Shown: positions 34,035 to 42,169 of the stretch, in pieces | How the letters are laid out: each line of letters starts with the position of its first letter | Numbering within the stretch: the first letter of the stretch is position 1 | Source: Algibacter marinivivus | Lineage (GTDB): Bacteria; Bacteroidota; Bacteroidia; Flavobacteriales; Flavobacteriaceae | Length of the DNA: 64,000 bases | Direction of reading: 5' to 3' | Assembly (NCBI RefSeq): GCF_003143755.1 | Contig: NZ_QFRI01000002.1 | Location: forward strand, 543,953 to 607,952 | The notes under the pieces: generated by a model | What the model was told of the DNA's origin: nothing | The model's input: the letters and a program-made list of their open reading frames with translations, nothing else | Databases searched by the model: none | Position numbers and translations under genes: made by a program

Positions 34035-36560
34035 ATGCAAAAAACAATACTTTACATCTTAATAGGTATTTTATTCATTACAAATAGTAACGCACAAAAA
34101 CCAAAAACACCTTCATCTTCAGAGATTTACGAATCCATCCAAAAACTAAACTTTTTAGGTTCGGTATTGTATGTGGCAGCACATCCCGATGATGAAAACA
34201 CGCGTTTAATCTCATACATGTCCAACCACGCAAAAGCAAGAACAGCGTATTTATCGTTAACCCGTGGCGATGGCGGGCAAAACCTAATTGGTCCAGAAAT
34301 CAGAGAACTTCTAGGTGTCATTAGAACACAAGAACTTCTAGCTGCAAGACGTGTAGATGGTGGCGAACAACTATTCACTAGAGCAAACGATTTTGGCTAT
34401 TCCAAACACCCAGATGAAACTTTAGAAATCTGGAACAAAGACCAAGTATTAAGCGATGTGGTTTTAGCCATCAGACAATTTAAACCCGACATCATCATCA
34501 ACAGATTTGACCACCGAAGAGCAGGACAAACACACGGGCACCACACCACATCTGCCATGTTAAGCATGGAGGCTTTTGAATTAGCAAACGATGAGTCAGC
34601 ATATTCTAACCAACTAAAACAAACTAGCTTGTGGCAACCAAAACGTTTATTTTATAACACCAGTTGGTGGCGTTACGGCAGTAGAGAAGCCTTTGATAAA
34701 ATTGATAAAAGCAACATGATTTCGGTTGATATTGGCACCTACTACCCATTAAAAGGCATGAGTAATAACGAACTGGCTTCCATAGCGAGTAGCCAGCATT
34801 TGTGCCAAGGCTTCGGACGTGTTTCTACGCGTGGTACCCAACAAGAATATATTGAGTTTTTAAAAGGTGATCCGCTTGATGGCAACGAAACTGTTTTTGC
34901 GGGTATTGATACCTCTTGGAAACGTGTAAAAGGTGGAGAAGCTATTGGAAATATTCTAAATGCTATTGAAAAGAATTTTAATTTTCAAAATCCAAAAACC
35001 CATATTTCACAATTAGTTAAAGCCTATAAACTTCTACAAAAAATTGATGATGCCCATTGGAAAGCTCAGAAATCAAAAGAACTTAAAGCAATTATCGAAA
35101 TGTGTGCTGGTTTATATTTAGAAGCTTCAGCTGAAACCAATTGGGCAACCCAAGGTGAAATCATCAAGCTTAATATTGAAGTACTAAACCGTAGCGAATA
35201 TCCGATTGTTTTACAAAGCTTAACCAATGCTAGTGGTTTAAATATTCAAAAAAGTATGCCATTAGAAAACAACACAAAATTTGATTTTAAAGAAGTGGTG
35301 AAAATTGAATCTAATGCGCAACCCACAACACCTTATTGGTTAAATGAAAAAGGATCTTTGGGCATGTATAAAGTTAAAGACGCCAATCTTATTGGTAAGC
35401 CAGAAACTCCAAGAACCTACAATATAGATTTTAATGTTCTTATAGATAACACACCAATAACCTTTACAAAACCTATTATTCAAAGGTTTTCAAAACCTGA
35501 TAAAGGCGAATTGTATCGTCCGTTTGAAATTATCCCAGAAGCTTCTGCTAAAATCACTGAGAAAGTCATTATTCTAAATAACGACCAACAACGCGATATC
35601 ACTGTAGTTGTAAAAGCTGGAAGAAATAACCTTGAAGGCGATGTGGAAGTATGTCACCCTGACGATTGGAGTGTTTTTCCTAAAAAGCAAAAAGTTTCTA
35701 TTGCCCACAAAGGCGAAGAACAAACACTCGTTTTTACCGTTATCCCACCTAAAAACCAAAGCGAAGGTTTTATAAGCCCTATTGTACACATTGCAGATAA
35801 AGACTATACTAAAGAACTTATCGAGATTGATTATGAGCACATTCCTTTTCAAACAGTTTTATTACCAAGTGAAAGTAAAATTGTGCGTTTAGACATTCAA
35901 AAACGAGGTGAGAATATTGCTTATATCCAAGGTGCTGGCGATGTGGTTCCTGAAAGTTTAGAGCAAATTGGTTACAACGTTAGAATATTAACACCAGAGG
36001 ATATTAACGCAGAAACGTTAAGCAGATTTGATGCTGTAGTTGTTGGTATTCGTGCATACAATACCGTTGAAAACCTAAGTTTTAAGCAACAACAATTATT
36101 TGATTTTATTGGCAATGGTGGCAATATGATTGTACAATACAACACGAGTTACAGATTAAAAGCGGACAATATTGCGCCTTACGATTTAAAACTCTCTCGC
36201 GATAGAGTTACAGATGAAACTGCAGAAGTTCGTTTTTTAAATCCAGCTCACGAAGTACTGAACTTCCCAAATAAAATTACCCAAAAGGATTTTGAAGGAT
36301 GGACACAAGAACGTGGTTTATATTTTCCTAACAAATGGGGAAGTGAGTTCACTCCTATTCTATCCATGAACGATAAAGGCGAACCTGCAAGAGACGGTAG
36401 TTTATTGATTGCAAAACATGGTAAAGGCCATTACATCTATACCGGATTAAGCTTTTTTAGAGAGTTTCCTGCGGGTGTTTCTGGAGCTTATAGATTATTT
36501 GCAAACATGTTGTCTTTAGGAAAAGACAATATTAAGGAGAACCAAAAATTAAACGATTAA
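34035..36560 (+). CDS. Exported PIG-L family deacetylase, large form
   Basis: The 841-residue product starts with a signal peptide (MQKTILYILIGILFITNSNAQ). The PIG-L/LmbE zinc deacetylase domain occupies about residues 40-280, with the metal motif VAAHPDDEN near 47 and the DHRRAGQTHGHH segment near 160. A long middle region (about 350-610) looks like a set of beta-sandwich domains. The C-terminal part (about 620-830: VPESLEQIGYNVRILT, FDAVVVGIRAYNT, GGNMIVQYNT) resembles a glutamine-amidotransferase-like fold without an obvious catalytic cysteine. This large periplasmic form probably removes acetyl groups from amino sugars before uptake by the symporter encoded downstream. Confidence 0.85.
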   Translation: MQKTILYILIGILFITNSNAQKPKTPSSSEIYESIQKLNFLGSVLYVAAHPDDENTRLISYMSNHAKARTAYLSLTRGDGGQNLIGPEIRELLGVIRTQELLAARRVDGGEQLFTRANDFGYSKHPDETLEIWNKDQVLSDVVLAIRQFKPDIIINRFDHRRAGQTHGHHTTSAMLSMEAFELANDESAYSNQLKQTSLWQPKRLFYNTSWWRYGSREAFDKIDKSNMISVDIGTYYPLKGMSNNELASIASSQHLCQGFGRVSTRGTQQEYIEFLKGDPLDGNETVFAGIDTSWKRVKGGEAIGNILNAIEKNFNFQNPKTHISQLVKAYKLLQKIDDAHWKAQKSKELKAIIEMCAGLYLEASAETNWATQGEIIKLNIEVLNRSEYPIVLQSLTNASGLNIQKSMPLENNTKFDFKEVVKIESNAQPTTPYWLNEKGSLGMYKVKDANLIGKPETPRTYNIDFNVLIDNTPITFTKPIIQRFSKPDKGELYRPFEIIPEASAKITEKVIILNNDQQRDITVVVKAGRNNLEGDVEVCHPDDWSVFPKKQKVSIAHKGEEQTLVFTVIPPKNQSEGFISPIVHIADKDYTKELIEIDYEHIPFQTVLLPSESKIVRLDIQKRGENIAYIQGAGDVVPESLEQIGYNVRILTPEDINAETLSRFDAVVVGIRAYNTVENLSFKQQQLFDFIGNGGNMIVQYNTSYRLKADNIAPYDLKLSRDRVTDETAEVRFLNPAHEVLNFPNKITQKDFEGWTQERGLYFPNKWGSEFTPILSMNDKGEPARDGSLLIAKHGKGHYIYTGLSFFREFPAGVSGAYRLFANMLSLGKDNIKENQKLND

Positions 36561-36562
36561 TT

Positions 36563-36673
36563 ATGAGTGAAGAGAAACCACCAAAGCAACCTTGGCTTAA
36601 ACTATACTCTATTGTTTTAATTGCTAATGCAGTCTATATTATTCTTTTTTATCTGATAACAAAATCCTTTTAA
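36563..36673 (+). CDS. 36-residue single-pass membrane peptide
   Basis: An ATG two bases after the PIG-L stop opens a 36-codon frame ending one base before the symporter start. The product has a charged N-terminus (MSEEKPPKQPWLK) and one hydrophobic helix (LYSIVLIANAVYIILFYLI). Its fit into the otherwise empty gap, with no wasted base on either side, supports a real gene. It may be an accessory subunit of the sodium:solute symporter, as seen for other secondary carriers with small membrane partners; that role is inferred. Confidence 0.65.
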   Translation: MSEEKPPKQPWLKLYSIVLIANAVYIILFYLITKSF

Positions 36674-36674
36674 A

Positions 36675-38489
36675 ATGACACAGACTTTAGATTGGATTGA
36701 TTGGGCTGTTTTAATTTCTACGCTACTTGCTATTGTTGGTTATGGCACATGGAAAACAAAAAACAGTAGTAATAGTGTTCAAGATTATGTTCGGGGCGGA
36801 AACACATCAAAATGGTGGACCATTGGCTTGTCAGTAATGGCTACTCAAGCTAGTGCTATTACATTTTTATCAACTACAGGTCAAGCTTTTTCAGATGGCA
36901 TGGGCTTTGTCCAATTCTATTTTGGTTTACCTATAGCCATGGTTATTATTTGTTTAGTATTTATACCCTTATACCATCGTCTTAAAGTATATACAGCTTA
37001 TGAGTTTTTAGAGAATCGATTCGATTTAAAAACCAGAAGTTTAGCTGCTATTTTATTTTTAATTCAACGTGGACTTGCTGCAGGAATAACCATTTTTGCT
37101 CCTGCTATTATTTTGTCTATAGTTCTAGGTTGGCCTATTATATATCTAAATGTAACAATAGGCATTTTAGTTATAATTTACACTGTTTCTGGCGGTACAA
37201 AAGCGGTAACTGTAACCCAGAAGCAACAAATGTTAGTCATTTTTGCAGGTATGTTTGCAGCGCTATTTATCATATTGGATTTAATTCCTGAAGATGTTTC
37301 GTTTAAAGAAGCTATTGATATAGCTGGTGCAAGTGGCAGAATGGAAGTTCTAGATTTTTCTTTTGATTTAGAAAACAGATATACTGTTTGGACTGGTTTA
37401 ATTGGAGGAACTTTTTTGGCGCTAGCTTATTTTGGAACAGATCAAAGTCAAGTGCAACGCTACCTATCAGGTAAATCCATGAAGGAAATGCAAATGGGTT
37501 TAATTTTTAATGGCTTATTAAAAGTACCTATGCAATTCTTTATTTTATTAGTTGGTGTTATGGTTTTTGTTTTTTACCAATTTAATCAAGCACCTTTAAA
37601 CTTTATAGATGCATCAACTAAAACCGTTTTAAATTCTGAATACGCCGAAAACTACCAAAAACTACAGCAAAAACAAACCGAGCTATTTAACTCAAAAAAA
37701 GAACTGAGTATTCAGTATTCTAGAAATAATGACCCAATAACAAAAAACAAACTGTTTCGGCTAGATAGTATAGAAAAAACATATCGTTTAAAATCAAAGT
37801 ATTTAATTAAAAGAGCTATTGATCCGGTTTATGATAACAATTTCAAAAAACTTAGTGGCGAATTGTTAAAATTAAATTTAAACTCAACCGCTTATCAAAC
37901 AAAAAAGGAAGAATTAAACGATTTGTATAAAGCTTCAGCAAAAGACACCGCTACCAACGATAGAGATTATATGTTTATATCGTTTATTCTTAAATACCTT
38001 CCAAAAGGTTTAATTGGTTTGCTTTTAGCCGTAATTCTATCTGCAGCTATGTCTTCAACAGCATCAGAAATTAATGCTTTGGCAACCATTACATCTATTG
38101 ATTTATATGGCAGAAATGTTAAAGGTGAAAAAGATGAAAAACACATGGTTAAGATGACTAAAATTTTCACTTTAGTCTGGGGTATAATCGCTATTATAAT
38201 TGCATGTTTTGCAAATCTTGCTGAAAACTTAATTCAACTTGTAAATATTATTGGTTCCATTTTTTACGGCAATGTACTAGGTATTTTCTTGTTAGCATTT
38301 TTCGTTAAATATGTTAAAGCAAACGCTGTTTTTGTTGGTGCTTTAATTACGCAATGTATTGTCATAATTGGATGGTGGTTTGATTGGATGCCCTATTTAT
38401 GGCTTAATCTTTTTGGTTGTGTTCTAGTTATGGTTATTGCTTTTTTAATTCAAATTGTAAGTTCTAATGACGAAAAATCAACCGCTTAA
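36675..38489 (+). CDS. Sodium:solute symporter (SSS family)
   Basis: The 604-residue membrane protein has the SSS fold of about 13-14 helices. Family segments are visible: GGNTSKWWTIGLSVMATQASAITFLSTTG (about residues 41-69), GGTKAVTVTQKQQM near 175, FGTDQSQVQRYLSGKS near 255, and LAVILSAAMSSTASEINALATI near 458. A hydrophilic insert of roughly 120 residues (about 315-435), rich in Lys and Gln, interrupts the helices. SSS carriers import sugars, sialic acid, amino acids or similar solutes with sodium. Together with the exported deacetylase and the dehydrogenase that overlaps its end by 23 bases, a sugar or amino-sugar substrate is likely. Confidence 0.9.
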   Translation: MTQTLDWIDWAVLISTLLAIVGYGTWKTKNSSNSVQDYVRGGNTSKWWTIGLSVMATQASAITFLSTTGQAFSDGMGFVQFYFGLPIAMVIICLVFIPLYHRLKVYTAYEFLENRFDLKTRSLAAILFLIQRGLAAGITIFAPAIILSIVLGWPIIYLNVTIGILVIIYTVSGGTKAVTVTQKQQMLVIFAGMFAALFIILDLIPEDVSFKEAIDIAGASGRMEVLDFSFDLENRYTVWTGLIGGTFLALAYFGTDQSQVQRYLSGKSMKEMQMGLIFNGLLKVPMQFFILLVGVMVFVFYQFNQAPLNFIDASTKTVLNSEYAENYQKLQQKQTELFNSKKELSIQYSRNNDPITKNKLFRLDSIEKTYRLKSKYLIKRAIDPVYDNNFKKLSGELLKLNLNSTAYQTKKEELNDLYKASAKDTATNDRDYMFISFILKYLPKGLIGLLLAVILSAAMSSTASEINALATITSIDLYGRNVKGEKDEKHMVKMTKIFTLVWGIIAIIIACFANLAENLIQLVNIIGSIFYGNVLGIFLLAFFVKYVKANAVFVGALITQCIVIIGWWFDWMPYLWLNLFGCVLVMVIAFLIQIVSSNDEKSTA

Positions 38490-39456
38490 AACTATAAATT
38501 GGGGCATTATTGGCTTGGGAAATATTGCTCATAAATTTGCTGAAGATTTATTCAACGTTAAAGGTGCTAAACTGCACGCTGTAGCTTCTAGAAATCAAGA
38601 AAAAGCAAATGCCTTTGCATCAAAATATAACGCCACTAAAGCTTATAATAGCTACGAAATCTTAGCACAAGATAAAAATATTGACGCGGTATATATTGCA
38701 ACACCGCATGCGCTTCATAAAGCAAATACCTTACTGTGTTTAGAACATGGTATTGCGGTTTTGTGCGAAAAACCATTTGCTATGAATAGCGATGAAGTTT
38801 CTGAAATGATTACTAAAGCCAAAGCTAAAAATGTGCTTTTAATGGAAGCCTTGTGGACTTATTTTTTGCCACACTACAAATACGTTTTAAACTTACTGGA
38901 AGAAAAAAAGTTTGGTAATATTTTAAAACTGGAAGCCGATTTTGGATTTTACAGAGCTTTTGATAATTCTTCTAGATTATTCAACAAATCTTTAGGTGGT
39001 GGTAGTTTACTAGATATTGGCATCTACCCTATTTTTGCTGCACTTTCTACGCTTGGAATTCCTAAAAACATTGATGCTAAAGCAACATATTTTGATAATG
39101 GTGCAGACTCCTCTTGTGATATGGTTTTTGAATATGATAATAATGTGAACGCTTATTTAAAAAGTACATTAGTTGAAGATACCGCTACTGAAGTTATATT
39201 TTATTGCGAACGTGGTACTATTAAAATAAATAGTATGTTTCATATGCCAACAACCGTAACAATTATTCCTAAAAATGGCTCACCAAAAACCATAGATTTT
39301 GGATACAATACTATAGGATACAATTACGAAGCTATCCATTTTAATGAATTACTTAGACAGCAAAAAACTGAAAGCAATGTGATGACTTTTGAGTTTAGTA
39401 AACAACTTATTGAAGCTTTGGATGCTGTTAGAAAGCTGATTAACCTAAGCTATTAA
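38467..39456 (+). CDS. Gfo/Idh/MocA family oxidoreductase
   Basis: The 329-residue protein begins with a Rossmann motif (WGIIGLGNIAHKFAEDL) and has the catalytic EKPFAMN segment near residue 99 and the GGGSLLDIGIYP segment near 176, typical of the trans-dihydrodiol dehydrogenase/sugar dehydrogenase branch. It probably oxidises or reduces a sugar or sugar derivative with NAD(P). It overlaps the symporter gene by 23 bases, so expression is tied to transport. Confidence 0.9.
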   Translation: MTKNQPLKTINWGIIGLGNIAHKFAEDLFNVKGAKLHAVASRNQEKANAFASKYNATKAYNSYEILAQDKNIDAVYIATPHALHKANTLLCLEHGIAVLCEKPFAMNSDEVSEMITKAKAKNVLLMEALWTYFLPHYKYVLNLLEEKKFGNILKLEADFGFYRAFDNSSRLFNKSLGGGSLLDIGIYPIFAALSTLGIPKNIDAKATYFDNGADSSCDMVFEYDNNVNAYLKSTLVEDTATEVIFYCERGTIKINSMFHMPTTVTIIPKNGSPKTIDFGYNTIGYNYEAIHFNELLRQQKTESNVMTFEFSKQLIEALDAVRKLINLSY

Positions 39457-39484
39457 TTTATAAAAACAACCTTGGCAAACAAGC

Positions 39485-39604
39485 GCGTTAGGGATAGCAG
39501 TGGAAAGCCCACAGCCCGATCCCGACCCCAATAGCTATCGGGGTTAAGGGAGAGGTGCGAGGACTTGTAACGGATAGCCCGACCCCTTGCGGGTAACGCC
39601 CAAA
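39485..39604 (-). repeat. Dispersed intergenic repeat, copy 3 (long form)
   Basis: Reverse orientation: GCGTTAGGGATAGCAGTGG, AAGCCCACAGCCCGATCCCG, the dyad CCCCAATAGCTATCGGGG, AGAGGTGCGAGGACTTGTAA, CGGATAGCCCGACCCC and GGTAACGCCCAAA. It is the most complete long copy and lies between convergent genes. Confidence 0.88.
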
Positions 39605-39605
39605 T

Positions 39606-39637
39606 AAAGAGCGCAACCATAACTGATTGCGCTCTTT
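39606..39637. terminator. Bidirectional terminator after the oxidoreductase gene
   Basis: AAAGAGCGCAA pairs with TTGCGCTCTTT around a 10-base loop, with a T run after it. It lies directly beside repeat copy 3 between convergent genes. Confidence 0.85.
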
Positions 39638-39660
39638 TTATATTTCTAAAAAAGTCTAAA

Positions 39661-40518
39661 TTACATAGCACCCCATTCTTTTAATACTTCTTCATTTTTT
39701 CTGATATAAGCATCATATTTAGCTTCTTTTGCCAAGGCTAAAGACGATTTTGCAGCAGCAATAGCGGCTTTTTTGTCGCCAGACTTAGCATGGATTAAAG
39801 CTTGTTGGTGGATCCACCAGAACTTTGGTTTATCTTTAGACATATCTACAGCTTTATCAATCCAAGTAACTGCCTTAGCAATGTCTCCTCCAGACTCCAA
39901 ATTATATACCGCAGCAGCGTAATAATCATCTCCAGATGGTCCGTTCATCACCTTAGCAATGTTTGCAGTTACCTTAGCATTTGTTGGTACTGTAAAAGGA
40001 ACAGCAGCATAAGATTTCTCCCAGATTAGCTCTAAAACTGCGCTATCGTTTTTAATATTATTAATATCAATAGCAAATGTCTCAACGTTAAACGGAACTT
40101 CTTCAACCTTAACATTAGCAGTTGCTACTACTTTACTGTCATCCCATTTTTTTGGAGAAGGCGTCCCCCAATTATTGGTATCATTATAAAACATAACATC
40201 CCAAGATGTAGCTGAGTTTAATCTTGTAAAAATAGCGTAAGATCCTGCTTTCACATCCTGTCCAGCAATTTTAACGTCGTCGCTAAACGTAATAATTGTG
40301 TTTTTGTTTGCACCAGTTCTCCAAATGGTTCCAAAAGGCTCTAATCCTCCAAATATTTTACGCCCTTTTACTCCAGGTCTAGAGTATTCAATAGTAATAT
40401 CTGTAAGGCCTACTTTCTGCTCTAATTTTGCAGATGGACTAGGTTGTGGTGTTTCTATTTGTGCATTTACCGAGTAAATAGTGGTGCACATTAAAAATAA
40501 TACAAGTAATTTTTTCAT
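39661..40518 (-). CDS. DUF2911 family exported protein
   Basis: The 285-residue product has a signal peptide (MKKLLVLFLMCTTIYSVNAQ) and the DUF2911 core: PSPSAKLEQKVGLTDITIEYSRPGVKGRKIFG (about residues 26-57), WRTGANKNTIITFSDDV, and GSYAIFTRLN. The C-terminal 90 residues form TPR-like helices (YYAAAVYNLESGGDIAKAVTWIDKAVDMS). The function is unknown; the family is abundant in Bacteroidota and periplasmic. Repeat copy 4 lies upstream in the divergent gap. Confidence 0.88.
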   Translation of the reverse strand: MKKLLVLFLMCTTIYSVNAQIETPQPSPSAKLEQKVGLTDITIEYSRPGVKGRKIFGGLEPFGTIWRTGANKNTIITFSDDVKIAGQDVKAGSYAIFTRLNSATSWDVMFYNDTNNWGTPSPKKWDDSKVVATANVKVEEVPFNVETFAIDINNIKNDSAVLELIWEKSYAAVPFTVPTNAKVTANIAKVMNGPSGDDYYAAAVYNLESGGDIAKAVTWIDKAVDMSKDKPKFWWIHQQALIHAKSGDKKAAIAAAKSSLALAKEAKYDAYIRKNEEVLKEWGAM

Positions 40519-40610
40519 TTCAATTGTTATTAATAGTTAAGATTTTATCAGCCTAAAATTAACTATAATAAAATCGGTTAATGTTAACAAAAGCTTAAAA
40601 TAAGACGTTG

Positions 40611-40618
40611 TATCTTTA
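40611..40618 (+). promoter_or_regulatory. Likely -7 box of the MIP channel gene, upstream of repeat copy 4
   Basis: TATCTTTA is identical to the -7 box proposed upstream of the TetR-like gene (41482-41489) and stands 11 bases before repeat copy 4. If it is the promoter, the repeat forms the 5' leader of the channel mRNA. Confidence 0.4.
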
Positions 40619-40628
40619 CAGCATAAAA

Positions 40629-40736
40629 TTTGGGCGTTACCTATCTCCTGAATTTAGTTCAGGAAATAGGTCGGGCTTTCCGCTATATCTTTTTTGCTTT
40701 TATGGCAAAAAAGGATGTCGCTTCAATCCCTAACGC
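40629..40736 (+). repeat. Dispersed intergenic repeat, copy 4 (short form)
   Basis: Forward orientation: TTTGGGCGTTACC, a hairpin CTATCTCCTGAA / TTCAGGAAATAG, GGTCGGGCTTTCCGCTATAT, then an A/T-rich hairpin around TTTTTTGC and GCAAAAAA, and GTCGCTTCAATCCCTAACGC. The inner part differs from the long form and matches copy 5. It ends 15 bases before the MIP start codon. Confidence 0.88.
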
Positions 40737-40751
40737 AAAACACGAACTATA

Positions 40752-41408
40752 ATGAAACAATATATCTCCGAAACAATAGGCACATTCGCCATGGTATTCT
40801 GTGGTTGTGGCGCCATGACTATTAACGAAATAACAAGTGGAAGTATCTCTCACGCTGGTGTTGCAGCAACATGGGGACTTATAGTTATGGCCATGATTTA
40901 CGCTTTTGGTGAAATCTCAGGCGCACATTTTAACCCAGCTGTAACTATAGGTTTTGCATTTGCTAAAAAATTTGCTTGGAACAAAGTACCAAAATACATT
41001 TTAGCCCAAGCTGTAGGTGCTATTTTTGCTGCATTCTTATTATGGTTCCTATTTCCAGGAAGTCAATTTCTAGGCGAAACCACACCAGCAGAAGGTTTCC
41101 CACCATACAAAGCAGCCATTTTAGAATTTATACTCACCTTTTTTTTAATGGTCGTTATTATTAATGTATCAACAGGCAGTAAAGAAATTGGCACTATGGC
41201 CGCTATTGCAGTTGGTGGTGTTATTTTATTGGAAGCCATGTTTGCTGGCCCAATGACTAAAGCATCCATGAACCCTATTCGTTCTATCGCTCCTGCCCTT
41301 TTTACTGGTAATTTCCAGTATTTATGGTTATATATTTCTGCACCAATTTTAGGCGCTATTACTGCCGTTTCTAGCTGTAAATTGGTTAAGGATGAGCAGT
41401 GTTGTTAA
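40752..41408 (+). CDS. MIP family channel (aquaporin/glycerol facilitator type)
   Basis: The 218-residue protein has six membrane helices and two half-helices. The first pore motif is standard (SGAHFNPAVT near residues 56-65). The second reads ASMNPIRS near 170-177, with isoleucine in place of the usual alanine of NPA but with the selectivity-filter arginine kept. Such variants occur in MIP proteins that pass solutes other than water, for example metalloid acids or glycerol; the substrate is not decided. The C-terminus ends in two cysteines (EQCC). It lies just upstream of the light-response cluster but before its first operator, so it is likely outside it. Confidence 0.87.
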   Translation: MKQYISETIGTFAMVFCGCGAMTINEITSGSISHAGVAATWGLIVMAMIYAFGEISGAHFNPAVTIGFAFAKKFAWNKVPKYILAQAVGAIFAAFLLWFLFPGSQFLGETTPAEGFPPYKAAILEFILTFFLMVVIINVSTGSKEIGTMAAIAVGGVILLEAMFAGPMTKASMNPIRSIAPALFTGNFQYLWLYISAPILGAITAVSSCKLVKDEQCC

Positions 41409-41443
41409 GCTTCAATAATAAAATCTTATAGTAGTATTTATTA

Positions 41444-41490
41444 TTTTGTTTAACTTATTTAAATATTTGTTAAACATTTTGTATCTTTAC
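41444..41490 (+). promoter_or_regulatory. Operator-promoter of the first half of the photolyase cluster
   Basis: The 47-base element holds the perfect inverted repeat TGTTTAAC (41447-41454) / GTTAAACA (41469-41476) with a 14-base spacer, followed by the -7 box TATCTTTA (41482-41489). The ATG of the TetR-like gene is 18 bases after the -7 box, so the leader is short. The same element, with equal length and spacing, stands at 50024-50070, with most bases identical. The dyad next to the -7 box fits a DNA-binding dimer that represses or activates this promoter. Confidence 0.7.
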
Positions 41491-41506
41491 CATAAATATA
41501 ATCATT

Positions 41507-42163
41507 ATGGCAAAGAAAAAAACAGTTTCAAAAAACGATATTATAACCTGGTATATGGATTATGTCCTAGAACATAATCAAAATCCTAAGACCATATTTG
41601 CTTTTGCCAAAATGAATAATTTTGAAGAAGCAAAGTTCTACGAACATTTTGCGTCCTTTGAAGCTGTAGAGAAAGGCATTTTTGAAGCCTTCTTTACAAA
41701 TTCTGTAAATGCTTTATACAAAAGTGAAGACTACAAAATATTCGATGCAAGAAATAAACTACTAAGCTTTTACTACACATTTTTTGAAAACCTAACAGCA
41801 AACAGAAGTTACGTAAAGCACGTATTAGATAAGTATAAAAACGACTTAAAAGGCCTGAAAATGCTATCTGATTTAAAAACACATTTTACTATCTATGTAA
41901 GCGAGTTAGAGATTCAGATGTTAGACGTAAAACAAGAACAACTTGAAAAAATTCAAGATAAAGCATTAAAAGAATCAGCATGGTTGCAATTACTATTAAC
42001 CATGAAGTTTTGGCTAGATGACACCTCTGCTTCTTTCGAAAAGACAGATGTTTTCATTGAGAAATCAGTAAACACCACTTTTGATGTGTTAGATATTGCG
42101 CCCCTAAAAAGTGTTTTGGATTTAGGAAAATTTCTATTCAAAGAAAAATTTCAAATGAACTAG
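41507..42163 (+). CDS. TetR-like regulator, first gene of the photolyase cluster
   Basis: The 218-residue, mostly helical protein resembles flavobacterial TetR-type proteins. The N-terminal 50 residues (KNDIITWYMDYVLEHNQNPKTIFAFAKMNNFEEAKFYEHF) follow the TetR helix-turn-helix layout, and the rest resembles a ligand-binding helical domain with WLQLLLTMKFWLDD near 160. The HTH is more divergent than in typical TetR repressors, and FASFEAVEKGIFEAFF replaces the usual FxxKxxL segment. It could bind the dyad immediately upstream. The AarF gene follows after 6 bases; these two genes are commonly paired in this group as far as I know. Confidence 0.72.
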   Translation: MAKKKTVSKNDIITWYMDYVLEHNQNPKTIFAFAKMNNFEEAKFYEHFASFEAVEKGIFEAFFTNSVNALYKSEDYKIFDARNKLLSFYYTFFENLTANRSYVKHVLDKYKNDLKGLKMLSDLKTHFTIYVSELEIQMLDVKQEQLEKIQDKALKESAWLQLLLTMKFWLDDTSASFEKTDVFIEKSVNTTFDVLDIAPLKSVLDLGKFLFKEKFQMN

Positions 42164-42169
42164 AGTCCT

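Noticed and set aside
39453-39671. 72-codon minus-strand frame
   Set aside because: It is formed by dispersed repeat copy 3 and the terminator; its translation only reflects the repeat.
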